Shown here piece by piece: positions 33,466 through 43,509 of a stretch of 64,000 nt of DNA (position 1 is the first letter of the stretch; each line of letters starts with the position of its first letter). The translations under genes were made by a program, and so were the position numbers. The notes below the pieces were generated by a model, which saw only the letters and a program-made list of their open reading frames with translations, searched no databases and was not told the origin of the DNA. The stretch comes from Thermocatellispora tengchongensis (GTDB lineage Bacteria > Actinomycetota > Actinomycetes > Streptosporangiales > Streptosporangiaceae): the NCBI RefSeq assembly GCF_014202315.1, contig NZ_JACHGN010000007.1, positions 256,569-320,568 of the forward strand. The letters run 5' to 3'.

Positions 33466-34356
33466 GTGACTGCACCGCTGAGGCTGATGGCCGTGCACGC
33501 CCATCCGGACGACGAGTCCAGCAAGGGCGCGGCGACGATGGCCCGATACGTCGCCGAAGGCGTTGACGTGCTGGTCTGTACCCTGACGGGGGGCGAGCGA
33601 GGGTCGATCTTGAACCCGAAGATGGACCGCCCCGAGATCCTGGCCAACATCGCCGAAGTGCGCCGCCAGGAGATGGAACGCGCCCGCGAGATCCTGGGCG
33701 TCCGGCAGCAGTTCCTGGGCTTCGTCGACTCCGGGCTCCCCGAGAACGAGGACGAGGAGCTGCCCGAGGGCTGCTTCGCGGTGCAACCGCTCCAGGTCGC
33801 CGCGGCCCCGCTGGTGGCCGCCGTACGCGAGTTCCGCCCGCACGTGATCCTCACCTACGACGACGACGGCGGCTACCCCCACCCCGACCACATCATGACC
33901 AACAGGGTCTCGGTCGAGGCCTTCGAAGCCGCCGGCGACCCCGACCGCTACCCCGGCACCGGCGACCCCTGGCAGCCGCTCAAGCTCTACTACCACATGG
34001 GCTTCACCAAGGAGCGCTTCGAAGCGCTGCACGAGGCCATGACCGAGCGCGGCATGGGCTCCCCGTACGCCGAATGGATCTCCCGCTGGGAGGACCGCCC
34101 CCAGAAGTGGGAGGTCACCACCCGGGTGCAGTGCGCCGACTACTTCGACGTCCGCGACCGCGCCCTGCTGGCCCACGCCACCCAGGTAGACCCCGACGGC
34201 TTCTGGTTCGTCTGCCCCACCGACCTCCAGGCCGAGGTCTGGCCCACCGAGGACTACCACCTGGCCCGCTCCCTGGTCGACACCGAACTCCCCGAGTCCG
34301 ACCTCTTCGAAGGCATCCACGCCGCAGACACAGCCGACACCGCCGCCTGCCGCTGA
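33466..34356 (+). CDS. mca: Mycothiol S-conjugate amidase
   Basis: The 296-residue zinc enzyme hydrolyses mycothiol conjugates of electrophiles so that mercapturates can be exported, the actinobacterial thiol detoxification route. Zinc ligands are in AVHAHPDDES (H13, D16) and GGYPHPDHIM. LTGGERGSILNP and the C-terminal tail distinguish Mca-type members from MshB, though MshB is a close relative. The start is GTG 33466, with GGAGGAG somewhat distant (12 nt). A strong two-part hairpin follows. Confidence 0.93.
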   Translation: MTAPLRLMAVHAHPDDESSKGAATMARYVAEGVDVLVCTLTGGERGSILNPKMDRPEILANIAEVRRQEMERAREILGVRQQFLGFVDSGLPENEDEELPEGCFAVQPLQVAAAPLVAAVREFRPHVILTYDDDGGYPHPDHIMTNRVSVEAFEAAGDPDRYPGTGDPWQPLKLYYHMGFTKERFEALHEAMTERGMGSPYAEWISRWEDRPQKWEVTTRVQCADYFDVRDRALLAHATQVDPDGFWFVCPTDLQAEVWPTEDYHLARSLVDTELPESDLFEGIHAADTADTAACR

Positions 34357-34405
34357 CCCCGCCCCCCACGGAACACGCCGAGGCCCCAGCAGGGCCGACA
34401 CCTGA

Positions 34406-34439
34406 CTCCTGCGAGCCCCACACACGGGGCACGCAGGAG
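34406..34439 (+). terminator. Bipartite hairpin terminator after mca
   Basis: CTCCTGCG (34406-34413) pairs with CGCAGGAG (34432-34439) and inner GCCCC pairs with GGGGC, with single-base A bulges and a 6-nt loop. It begins 50 nt after the mca stop codon. Confidence 0.8.
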
Positions 34440-34618
34440 CAGGGAGCAGGCAACCGGCACCCCGCCGTGTAACGAGACGCGCCACCCGCCCCTCCGGCAC
34501 GATGGCGCCCATACGGATCGGAGGGGGCCGCGATGGGGGCGCGGCGGGGCCTGGGCGGCCTTCGGCGGCGTGCGGCCTGTTGCGTGCTCCTGGGGGCGGG
34601 AGCATGGGTGGCTGGTGG

Positions 34619-34624
34619 CAGACT
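34619..34624 (+). promoter_or_regulatory. -10 element for the small membrane protein gene
   Basis: CAGACT is followed by 7 nt and the GTG at 34632. The same hexamer lies 6 nt before the fumC start. Confidence 0.4.
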
Positions 34625-34631
34625 GGTGGGT

Positions 34632-34844
34632 GTGAATGTTATTGCCGCCGCTGGTGACGTGAGCCCGGGGCTGCTCGGCTTCGTTGTTGTCGCCGCGCTG
34701 GGCTTTGCCCTGTTCTTGCTCATCAAGTCGATGAACAAGCAGATCTCCAAGATCGAGGTGCCGCACGAGGCCGACCTCGATGAGGCCGGTTCCGAGCCGG
34801 CCGGGCAGGGCAAGGGTCGTGCCGCGGGCGACGGCGCCCGCTGA
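34632..34844 (+). CDS. Small single-helix membrane protein near mca
   Basis: The ~70-residue protein starts VNVIAAAGDVSPG, then has one membrane helix (LLGFVVVAALGFALFLLIKSM), a basic hinge NKQISKI and an acidic tail. Short proteins of this type (helix followed by SMNKQ) are common downstream of mca in actinobacteria and are uncharacterised. The GTG at 34632 is preferred on homolog length and a CAGACT box 7 nt upstream. An in-frame ATG at 34533 with GGAGGGGG would give 103 residues with an extra hydrophobic N terminus, so the start is uncertain. Confidence 0.72.
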   Translation: MNVIAAAGDVSPGLLGFVVVAALGFALFLLIKSMNKQISKIEVPHEADLDEAGSEPAGQGKGRAAGDGAR

Positions 34845-34896
34845 GTCGCCGCTCGTATCGCCCCTCCGACCTGGATCGCCGAAGGGACCTTTCCGC

Positions 34897-35208
34897 ATGA
34901 GTGCCGAGATCGCCGTTGCCGACAACCCCGAGGCCGCGCGCTTCGAGATCACCGTGGACGGCGCGCTCGCCGGGTTCGCGGAGTATCGGCTGAAGGACGA
35001 TCGGATCGTCTTCACGCACACCGAGATCGATCCGGCGTTCGAGGGGCAAGGGCTGGGCAGCAGGCTCGCCGCCGCCGCCCTGGACGCCAGCCGTGACACC
35101 GGGCTGACGGTCGTGCCGCGGTGCCCGTTCATCGCGCGCTACATCGACCGGCACCCGGAGTACCGCTCGCTGCTGGGCGGCGAGGAGGCTCGCGGGCAGG
35201 AGGGCTGA
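34897..35208 (+). CDS. Small GNAT-fold acetyltransferase (YjdJ-like)
   Basis: The 103-residue protein is a minimal GNAT domain: ARFEITVDGALAGFAEYRL, VFTHTEIDPAFEGQGLGSRLAAAAL as the acetyl-CoA loop, and VVPRCPFIARYIDRHPEY with the conserved Cys/Pro/Tyr of the N-acetyltransferase YjdJ-type subfamily. The ATG at 34897 follows GAAGGGACC. The substrate is unknown. It may be co-transcribed with the small membrane protein 52 bp upstream. Confidence 0.85.
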   Translation: MSAEIAVADNPEAARFEITVDGALAGFAEYRLKDDRIVFTHTEIDPAFEGQGLGSRLAAAALDASRDTGLTVVPRCPFIARYIDRHPEYRSLLGGEEARGQEG

Positions 35209-35250
35209 GCGCTCTGAGCGTTCAGCGTCTGAGCGCTCGGATTCCGGGCT

Positions 35251-36738
35251 TCAGATGCTGAACGTTGGCACCGGGGCCGGGGTGGGGGCCTTGGGCAGGC
35301 GGATCGTGAAGGCGGCGCCGCGGCCGGGTTCGCTGCGTACGGTGGCCTCGCCGCCGTGGGCGGCGGCGACGGCGGCGACGATGGCCAGGCCCAGGCCGGC
35401 GCCGCCGCGGTCGCGGGAGCGGCCCGGGTCGGCGCGGTAGAAGCGTTCGAAGACGCGGGCGCGCTGCTCGGGTGTGAGCCCCGGTCCCTCGTCGGCGACC
35501 TCGATCACGACGGTGTCGCCCTCCACCGCCACCCGTACGGACGCGGGCGTGCCCGGCGGGGTGTGCCCGCGCACGTTGGCGAGCAGGTTGTCCAGGACCT
35601 GGCGCAGCCGCATGGCGTCGCCCAGCACCACGACCGGGGTCACCGACAGGGTGAGGGGACGGCCGGGATCGACCGCGCGGGCCGCGGCGACCGCCTCGGC
35701 GGCGAGCGCGCCGGGCTCGATGGGGTCGCGTTGCAGCGGGCGGCCCTGGTCCAGCCGGGCCAGCAGCAGCAGTTCGTCCACCAGCACGCCCATGCGCGTG
35801 GCCTCGGACTCGATCCTGCTCATGGTCTTGGCCAGGTCGTCGGGGCGGCTGGCCGCGCCGCGGCGGAACAGCTCGGCGTACCCGCGGATGGCGGCGACCG
35901 GGGTGCGCAGTTCGTGCGAGGCGTCGGCGACGAAGCGGCGCAGGCGCTCCTCGCTCGCCTCCCGCTCCCGGAAGGCGGCCTCGATCCGGCCCAGCATGGC
36001 GTTGAGCGCGAGCCCGAGCCGACCGGCCTCCGAGCGCTCGTCGGCGGGCTCCACCCGCCGGCGCAGGGCCTCGGCGGCCTCTCCGCCGTCGGCGGCGGCG
36101 GCGCGGCCGATGGCGCCGGCCTCGGCGGCGATGGCGTCCAACGGACGCAGCACGCGGCGGATCGCCCGGAACGCGATGACGGCGAGCACGACCAGCGCCA
36201 GCATCGTGATCGCGGACTGCACCCCGGTCAGCCGCCCGACCAGGCTGTCCATCTCCCTCGTGCGCACCCCCACCAGGAGGAGGCGCCCGTCGGGCAGCCA
36301 GGACGCGCGCAGGTGCCAGGCGCCTCCGTCGGCGAGCGGCGGCCCCTTGCCGCCGCTCTTGTCGCCCCCGTACCTCACTCCGCCGGGCGGCGGGAACAGC
36401 TCGGCGGGCATCTTCGCCGGCAGCTTCGGCGCCCCGTCGTACGCGAGGGTCTCGGCCACCGTGCCGTCGCGCTCGCGCACCTCGAAGAAGGACGGCGCGC
36501 CGCCCGCGGCCCCGACCGCGCGCAGCATGGTGCCGGCCGGCGCGTCCCGCGAGACGTCGCTCAGCGAGGTGCCCGCCGCCAGCATGGGGGTCACCACCCG
36601 CGCCGCGGTGTCGAGCTGGACCCGGCCCCGCTCGGCGGTGACGTCCTTGGTCACCCCCCAGGTGGCCAGGGGGACCCCGACCAGCCCTCCGGCCAGCAGG
36701 AGCAGCACGGTCAGCGTCAGCCGGGCGCGCAGTGACAT
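35251..36738 (-). CDS. Sensor histidine kinase (pairs with the 36738 response regulator)
   Basis: The 495-residue kinase has a membrane helix at ~5-27 (LTLTVLLLLAGGLVGVPLA), an extracellular sensor part with WHLRASWLPDGRLLLVGV, a second helix (AITMLALVVLAVIAFRAI) and HAMP. HisKA with RRFVADASHELRTPVAAIRG follows, then HATPase with DNLLANVRGHTPPG, DEGPGL and GGAGLGLAIV. The ATG shares one base with the regulator stop (TGATG), so the pair is translationally coupled. The stimulus is unknown. A short CTGAGCG-type repeat lies after the gene at 35208-35245. Confidence 0.92.
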   Translation of the reverse strand: MSLRARLTLTVLLLLAGGLVGVPLATWGVTKDVTAERGRVQLDTAARVVTPMLAAGTSLSDVSRDAPAGTMLRAVGAAGGAPSFFEVRERDGTVAETLAYDGAPKLPAKMPAELFPPPGGVRYGGDKSGGKGPPLADGGAWHLRASWLPDGRLLLVGVRTREMDSLVGRLTGVQSAITMLALVVLAVIAFRAIRRVLRPLDAIAAEAGAIGRAAAADGGEAAEALRRRVEPADERSEAGRLGLALNAMLGRIEAAFREREASEERLRRFVADASHELRTPVAAIRGYAELFRRGAASRPDDLAKTMSRIESEATRMGVLVDELLLLARLDQGRPLQRDPIEPGALAAEAVAAARAVDPGRPLTLSVTPVVVLGDAMRLRQVLDNLLANVRGHTPPGTPASVRVAVEGDTVVIEVADEGPGLTPEQRARVFERFYRADPGRSRDRGGAGLGLAIVAAVAAAHGGEATVRSEPGRGAAFTIRLPKAPTPAPVPTFSI

Positions 36739-37463
36739 CAGGGGCTCCCGGCGGCGGCGGCGCCGGTGCGCTCCCGCTCCGTTCGGGGCAGGCGCAGGAC
36801 GTAGCCGACCCGGGGCACGGTGTGGATCAGCGGCGGCCCGTGCGCGTCCACCTTGCGGCGCAGGTAGCTCACGTACGTCTGCACGACGCCGTCGTTGCCG
36901 CCGAAGTCGTACTCCCACACGTGGTCCAGGATCTGCCGCTTGGTCAGCACCCGGCCGGCGTTGACCAGCAGGTAGCGCAGCAGCTTGTACTCGGTCGGCG
37001 TGAGCTCGACGAGCAGGCCGCCGCGCCGCACCTCGTACGCCTCCTCGTCGATCTCCAGGTCGGCGAAGGCCAGCCGGGCGGTGCGCCGCTCCTCGACGCG
37101 GGTACGGCGCAGCACGACGCGTACCCGCGCGATCAGCTCCTCCAGGCTGAACGGCTTGGTGACGTAGTCGTCGCCTCCCGCCATCAGCCCGCCGACCTTG
37201 TCCTCGGTGGCGTCCTTGGCGGTGAGGAAGACGACCGGGGTGTCCACGCCGTCGAGTTTGAGCCTGCGGCACACCTCCATGCCCGAAATATCGGGAAGCA
37301 TGATGTCCAGCACGATCAGGTCGGGGCGGAACTCCGGCACCAGGGCGAGCGCCCGCCCGCCCGACCCCACCGCGGCGACCTCGAAGCCCTCGTAGCGCAG
37401 CGCCATCGCCACGAGGTCGGCCAGGTTGGGCTCGTCGTCCACCACCAGAATGCGCGCGTCCAC
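36738..37463 (-). CDS. OmpR/PhoB-family response regulator
   Basis: The 241-residue protein has a receiver domain with DD at 9-10 and phospho-acceptor D53 in LIVLDIMLPD, plus FLTAKD and DDYVTKPFSLEE. A winged helix contains LTPTEYKLLRYLLVNAGRV and GNDGVVQTYVSYLRRKVD, the TcrA/MprA-like form common in actinobacteria. The GTG start at 37463 follows TGGGAA, and a TAAGAT -10 box sits about 20 nt upstream. The frame extends further upstream, but that part is antisense to or overlaps the next gene and is not used. Confidence 0.93.
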   Translation of the reverse strand: MDARILVVDDEPNLADLVAMALRYEGFEVAAVGSGGRALALVPEFRPDLIVLDIMLPDISGMEVCRRLKLDGVDTPVVFLTAKDATEDKVGGLMAGGDDYVTKPFSLEELIARVRVVLRRTRVEERRTARLAFADLEIDEEAYEVRRGGLLVELTPTEYKLLRYLLVNAGRVLTKRQILDHVWEYDFGGNDGVVQTYVSYLRRKVDAHGPPLIHTVPRVGYVLRLPRTERERTGAAAAGSP

Positions 37464-37525
37464 GTTCCCAGTGTGACCCGAGGATCTTAGAGAACCCATA
37501 GAACGGCCGCCGGGAGAGGGAGTCC

Positions 37526-38677
37526 TCACTCCCCCGACGCGCTCCAGGCCCGTTCGAGGGCCTTGGGCAGGCCCCACCAGCCGAGGGGGGTCAGCAGTTC
37601 GTCCTCGTCCACGATGCCGAGCGCGGCCCACAGCGGGGTGACCGAGGTGAACAGGGTCTCCGTCGCCTCCACCTCGTCCGGATCGTCCGACTCGACCTCG
37701 ATGTCCTCGGACTCGGCGATGAGCCGGGCGATCCGCTCGGGGGAGGCGAGCACGCCGGGGCCGCGCCGGGCCAGCGCGGTCACCGCGGCCAGCCAGTCGG
37801 CGTGGTGGATGGCGCACAGGGAGGCCAGGACGGTGTCCTCGTGCCGCAGCTCGCCGTCCAGGTCGACGAACTCCTCGACCGTGTCCTCCTCCTCGGGCAG
37901 GTCGGAGATCGGGCCCGCCACGCCGGCCGCGACGGTGAGCCACAGCTCCACGTCGTCGTCGGGGAGCCTGGGCCCCTCGAACCCGGCGCAGGCCCGCAGC
38001 ACGTTGCCCGGGTAGCCCGGCTCGGCCAGCGTCTTGCGCAGCCGGGCCGCCGCGGCGCGCAGCTCGGCCTCGGGGCGCGGCGGCTCGGGCAGCTCGCCGA
38101 GCAGGCGGCGCAGCTCGGCCAGCGCGAACGCCTCCTCCTCGTCGTAGGCGGCGTACAGCTCCTCGTCCTGCTCGTCGGTGACCACGTTGCGCGGCACCCG
38201 CCCATCGGGCAGCGGCGTGTCCAGCCACTCCTCTTGCAGGTCCTCGTACGCGTGCCGCGCGGCGACATCGCCCCGGGCCAGCGCGTCGGGGTCGATCCGC
38301 CCCTCGGCGACCAGCCCTTCGAGGTGGGCGACCAGCAGGTCGTACATCTCGGCGGCGACCGGCCCGCGCTCTTCCTCCTCGGGCCAGACGAAGTAGCTGC
38401 GCGTGATCAATATGGGCTCGCTGCCCGTGGACTCCAGCCAGCGCTGCACGTCGCCGATCGTGGCCACCCCGGCCTCGATCGACCCCAGCGTGGCCTTGGC
38501 CGACTCCCAGAACGGCGCGCTCAGCGGATTGCCCGCCGCGATCAGCGCGCGGCGCAGGTCGGGCAGCCCGACCAGGGCCACCCCCGTGGGCACGGCCAGC
38601 AGCGCCCGCGCCACATCGCGCCGGGTCAGCGCGCCGACGGGCCGCCCGGCGTGCGAGCAGACGAAGTCCAGATCCAC
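37526..38677 (-). CDS. Unknown acidic protein
   Basis: The 383-residue cytosolic protein is very acidic with Glu/Asp clusters (VWPEEEERG, VTDEQDEELYAAYDEEEAF, SDLPEEEDTVEEFVDLD). It has no signal peptide, helix or recognised domain. N-terminal MDLDFVCSHAGRPVGALTRRDVARALL and a central [21 protein letters not shown] region are the most regular parts. It lies 62 bp upstream of the two-component system on the same strand, so it could share a transcript. No function is proposed. Confidence 0.7.
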   Translation of the reverse strand: MDLDFVCSHAGRPVGALTRRDVARALLAVPTGVALVGLPDLRRALIAAGNPLSAPFWESAKATLGSIEAGVATIGDVQRWLESTGSEPILITRSYFVWPEEEERGPVAAEMYDLLVAHLEGLVAEGRIDPDALARGDVAARHAYEDLQEEWLDTPLPDGRVPRNVVTDEQDEELYAAYDEEEAFALAELRRLLGELPEPPRPEAELRAAAARLRKTLAEPGYPGNVLRACAGFEGPRLPDDDVELWLTVAAGVAGPISDLPEEEDTVEEFVDLDGELRHEDTVLASLCAIHHADWLAAVTALARRGPGVLASPERIARLIAESEDIEVESDDPDEVEATETLFTSVTPLWAALGIVDEDELLTPLGWWGLPKALERAWSASGE

Positions 38678-38802
38678 GCGACCTCAGCCTACGCCCCCAC
38701 CCTCCGATCCGCACCGCCCCCGCGCCCCCAGGTGAGACCCCATGGGATTCCCGCCGACGGCCCGGGACTCGTCGTCCCCTGAGGAGCGAGAAAGGTGGTG
38801 TC

Positions 38803-39096
38803 ATGAGCGCTCAGCCAGTCCACGGGGGCACGGCAGACCAGCCGAGGGTGTTTCGGACGATCGGCGGCATCTCCAATGCGCTGCGGGGAAGCCGGCGAGC
38901 CCGGTTCTTCGCCGAGCTTCTGGAAGCCCACCAGGGCCCGGAGCTGGACGGCGTGCTGAACGCCTGGTGGGGCCGGGCGATGCTCGACACCGATCCCGAT
39001 CGTGACCGCATCCGGGCGGCGGCCGAGGCTGGGAATCTGCCGATCACGAGTATGGACGACGTTTTTCGCCGGCGCCGGGAGCGCGGCCTCCGGTGA
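38803..39096 (+). CDS. DUF6247-like small protein (putative orphan antitoxin)
   Basis: The 97-residue protein has the layout of DUF6247 proteins: RRARFFAELLEAHQGPELDGVLNAWWGRAMLDTDPDRDR followed by an Arg-rich end. Such genes usually precede a RelE/ParE-type toxin. Here only a short frame with a toxin-like C-terminal end follows, in another reading frame. The ATG at 38803 has GAGAAAGG upstream. Antitoxin function is inferred from family context. Confidence 0.6.
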   Translation: MSAQPVHGGTADQPRVFRTIGGISNALRGSRRARFFAELLEAHQGPELDGVLNAWWGRAMLDTDPDRDRIRAAAEAGNLPITSMDDVFRRRRERGLR

Positions 39097-39192
39097 CCAG
39101 TACGGCATCGCCGAGTACCGCGTCGACCGGAAGAACCAGCGAGTGATCCTCACCCGCATAGTGCTGTTCCGACGATGTGAGAGCCTGGGTTT

Positions 39193-39196
<4 letters not shown>
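39092..39196 (+). pseudogene. Probable remnant of a RelE/ParE-like toxin gene
   Basis: Downstream of the DUF6247-like gene, frame 2 reads DQYGIAEYRVDRKNQRVIL and [14 protein letters not shown] before a stop at 39194-39196. This resembles the last two strands of RelE/ParE toxins (YRVxYxVD followed by VxxxRVxxRR). The preceding ~60 residues of a toxin are absent. The stop overlaps the start of the next gene. The resemblance is short, so this remains tentative. Confidence 0.4.
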
Positions 39197-41167
<1,971 letters not shown>

Positions 41168-41196
<29 letters not shown>

Positions 41197-41740
41197 TCAG
41201 CGCCGCCACGTAGTACGTGCACGGCGTGTCGTGCGAGGGGTTGGCGTAGGCGTGCGGGGCGTCGGCGGCGAAGTAGAGCGAGTCGCCCGCGCCCAGCTCG
41301 TACGGCGTGCCGGCCACGGTCAGCCGCACCGTGCCCGACTCGACGGCGATGAACTCGTGTGATCCGGGCGCGTACGCCGGATAGTCGCCGGCGTCGCACC
41401 CGGGCGGCAGCGTGACTTTGATCCACTCGAAGTTGACCCCGGGCACCACCGGGGAGAGGATCACCCGCCGCCACCCGCCGGGCTCGTCGGCGACGTCCTG
41501 CTCCGCGGCGCGCCGTACGATCACCCGGTCCTCGTCGGGGGCGGTCACCAGCACGGCGAGCGGCACGCCGAGCCCGTCGGCGATCCGTGCCAGCACGACC
41601 ACGGTGGGCGCCTTCTCGCCACGCTCGACCGAGGAGAGCATGCTGACGCTCACCCCGGCGGCCTCGGCCAGCGCCTGGAGGGTGAGCCGGCGCTCGGCGC
41701 GCAGCCCCTGCACCCGTTTCCCCAGTTCCGACAGATCCAT
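41168..41740 (-). CDS. XRE-family regulator with C-terminal cupin
   Basis: The 190-residue protein has a helix-turn-helix at ~8-62 ([41 protein letters not shown]) and a cupin_2 domain at ~110-180 ([40 protein letters not shown]). Such HTH-cupin regulators (PuuR/SutR-type) sense small amino or sulfur compounds and control a nearby transport or modification gene. It is divergent from a GNAT-MFS operon. CTATA boxes lie in the 49-bp gap. The ATG follows AGAGGAA. Confidence 0.9.
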
Positions 41741-41748
41741 GATTCCTC

Positions 41749-41775
41749 TATAATAGATACTAATTCCACTATAGC
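41749..41775. promoter_or_regulatory. Paired CTATA boxes and TATAAT in the XRE-cupin/GNAT divergent promoter
   Basis: CTATAATAG (41749-41757, a palindrome about its central A) and CTATAG (41770-41775) start 21 bp apart, two helical turns. A consensus TATAAT -10 for the plus-strand GNAT gene lies at 41750-41755, inside the first box. A repressor bound to these boxes would block that promoter. Confidence 0.5.
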
Positions 41776-41789
41776 GGAAGTGATCGGGA

Positions 41790-42314
41790 ATGGTGATCCG
41801 GAAAGCGGAAGAACGCGACCTGCCCGCGGTGGCACGGATCTTCGCGCACTACGTCGCCGAGAGCGTGGCCACCTTCGAGGAGGAGCCGCCGTCCGTCGCC
41901 GCGTGGCGGGCCCGCCGCGCCGACCTGGCCGCCCGCGGGCTGCCGTTCCTGGTGGCGGAGGCCGATGGGCAGGTGGCCGGCTACGCGTACGCGGGCCCGT
42001 GGCGGCCCAAGCCCGCCTACCGCCACACCGCCGAGGACACGATCTACCTCGCCCCCGGCCGCACCGGCGCCGGTCTGGGCCGCGCGCTGCTCGGCGAGCT
42101 GATCGCGGGCTGCGCGGCCGCCGGGGTGCGGCAGGTGGTCGCGGTGATCGCCGACACCGGCGACCCCGCCTCCGAGGCCCTGCACCGCCGCGCCGGCTTC
42201 GAGTACGCCGGGCGGCTGACGGCGGTGGGCCACAAGCACGGCCGCTGGATCGACACCGTCCTCATGCAGCTCGACCTGACCGCCGCCACACCCTCCGCAC
42301 CCTCCGGGCCGTGA
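41790..42314 (+). CDS. GNAT acetyltransferase (phosphinothricin/amino-acid N-acetyltransferase type)
   Basis: The 174-residue protein matches the PAT/MddA subfamily: AEERDLPAVARIFAHYVAES, FLVAEADGQVAGYAYAGPWRPKPAYRHT and the long acetyl-CoA loop GRTGAGLGRALLGELIAG. AGFEYAGRLTAVGHKHGRW and a final VLMQLDL follow. Relatives acetylate phosphinothricin, methionine sulfoximine or similar amino acids. Its stop overlaps the MFS start (GTGA), which suggests modification and export of the same compound under the divergent XRE-cupin regulator. Confidence 0.88.
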   Translation: MVIRKAEERDLPAVARIFAHYVAESVATFEEEPPSVAAWRARRADLAARGLPFLVAEADGQVAGYAYAGPWRPKPAYRHTAEDTIYLAPGRTGAGLGRALLGELIAGCAAAGVRQVVAVIADTGDPASEALHRRAGFEYAGRLTAVGHKHGRWIDTVLMQLDLTAATPSAPSGP

Positions 42315-43468
42315 GCCGGGCGGGGCCGCGCCGCGCGCTGTGGGCGCTGTGCGCCACCGAGATCACGAGCTGGGGCGCGCTGAACTACGCCCTGCCCGTG
42401 GTGCTGCACCGGGTGACGGCGGAGACCGGCTGGCCGGCCGGGACCGCGATGACCGCCTTCTCCACCGGCCTGGTGGTCTCGGCGGCGGCGGGCGTCCCGG
42501 TGGGGCGGCTGCTCGACCGCTACGGCCCGCGCGCGGTGATGACGACCGGTTCGGTGCTGGCGGCCTGCGGCCTGGTGGCGGTGTCGCAGGCGCGCACCCT
42601 GCCCGCGTTCTTCGCCGCGTGGACCCTGGTCGGCCTGGCCCAGGCCGCCACGCTCTACCCGCCCGCCTTCGCCGCGCTCACCCGCTGGTACGGCCCCGAC
42701 CGCGTACGCGCCCTGACCGTGCTCTCCCTGGCCGGCGGCCTGGCCAGCACGGTCTTCGCCCCCCTGACCGCCGTCCTGGCCGCCCACCTGGGCTGGCGCG
42801 GCGCCTACCTGGCCCTGGCCGCGATCCTCGCCCTGGTCACGATCCCGCTGCACGCGATCTTCCTGACCGAGCCCTGGCCCCGCGGGCCCGCCACGGCCAG
42901 GCCGCGGGCCCACATCCGCGACACGATCCGCAGCCCCGGCTTCGCCACCCTGTCGGCCGCGCTGGCCCTGGCCGGGTTCGGCCTGTACGCGGCCACGGTC
43001 AACCTGGTGCCGCTGCTGATCGCCCGGGGCACGGGCGAGGCCGTGGCGGCGACGGCGCTGGCGGTGTGCGGGGTGGGCCAGGTGCTCGGCCGCATCGGGT
43101 ACGCGGGCCTGAGCCGCCGTACCACGCCCACGGCGAGAACCGTCGGCATCCTGGCCGGCGGCGCCACCGCGACGGCCCTGCTCGCCGTGCTGACCGGCCC
43201 GGCCGCCGCCCTGGTGGCCGCGGCGGCGTACGCGGGCGCGGCCCGGGGCGCGTTCACGCTGGTGCAGGCCACCGCGGTCAGCGACCGCTGGGGCACCCGC
43301 CACTTCGGCACCCTCAACGGCGTCTTCACCGCCCCGGCGTCGGCCGCCATCGCCGTGGCGCCCGCCGCCGGAGCCCTGCTGGCCGACGCCATGGGCGGCT
43401 ACACCCCCGCCCTGCTCACGCTGACGGTCACCGGCCTGCTGGCCGCGGCCCTGGCCGCCCGCCGCTGA
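42311..43468 (+). CDS. MFS transporter
   Basis: The 385-residue protein has about twelve membrane helices. The cytoplasmic loop 2-3 motif is GRLLDRYGPRAVM, the MFS signature, and a TRWYGPDRVRAL loop follows. The GTG start at 42311 overlaps the GNAT stop codon, so the two are coupled. It ends in an Ala-rich helix and a basic AARR tail. The substrate is unknown; a small organic compound linked to the acetyltransferase is plausible. Confidence 0.88.
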   Translation: MSRAGPRRALWALCATEITSWGALNYALPVVLHRVTAETGWPAGTAMTAFSTGLVVSAAAGVPVGRLLDRYGPRAVMTTGSVLAACGLVAVSQARTLPAFFAAWTLVGLAQAATLYPPAFAALTRWYGPDRVRALTVLSLAGGLASTVFAPLTAVLAAHLGWRGAYLALAAILALVTIPLHAIFLTEPWPRGPATARPRAHIRDTIRSPGFATLSAALALAGFGLYAATVNLVPLLIARGTGEAVAATALAVCGVGQVLGRIGYAGLSRRTTPTARTVGILAGGATATALLAVLTGPAAALVAAAAYAGAARGAFTLVQATAVSDRWGTRHFGTLNGVFTAPASAAIAVAPAAGALLADAMGGYTPALLTLTVTGLLAAALAARR

Positions 43469-43509
43469 CGGCCGCTACGCGGCCCGCCGTTGACGGCCGC
43501 TACGCGGCC
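43466..43509. repeat. Two-copy 25-bp-period repeat, likely bidirectional terminator
   Basis: TGACGGCCGCTACGCGGCC occurs at 43466-43484 and 43491-43509. The first copy contains the MFS stop codon (TGA) and the second contains the PBP stop codon (CTA on this strand). Each includes the hairpin GGCCGC-TAC-GCGGCC, so two tandem hairpins could end transcription from both convergent genes. Confidence 0.75.

Noticed and set aside
36738-38804. 688-residue fusion of a response regulator with a long N-terminal region
   Set aside because: The upstream part is a shadow of the acidic gene in another frame; the regulator begins cleanly at GTG 37463 behind a -10 box.
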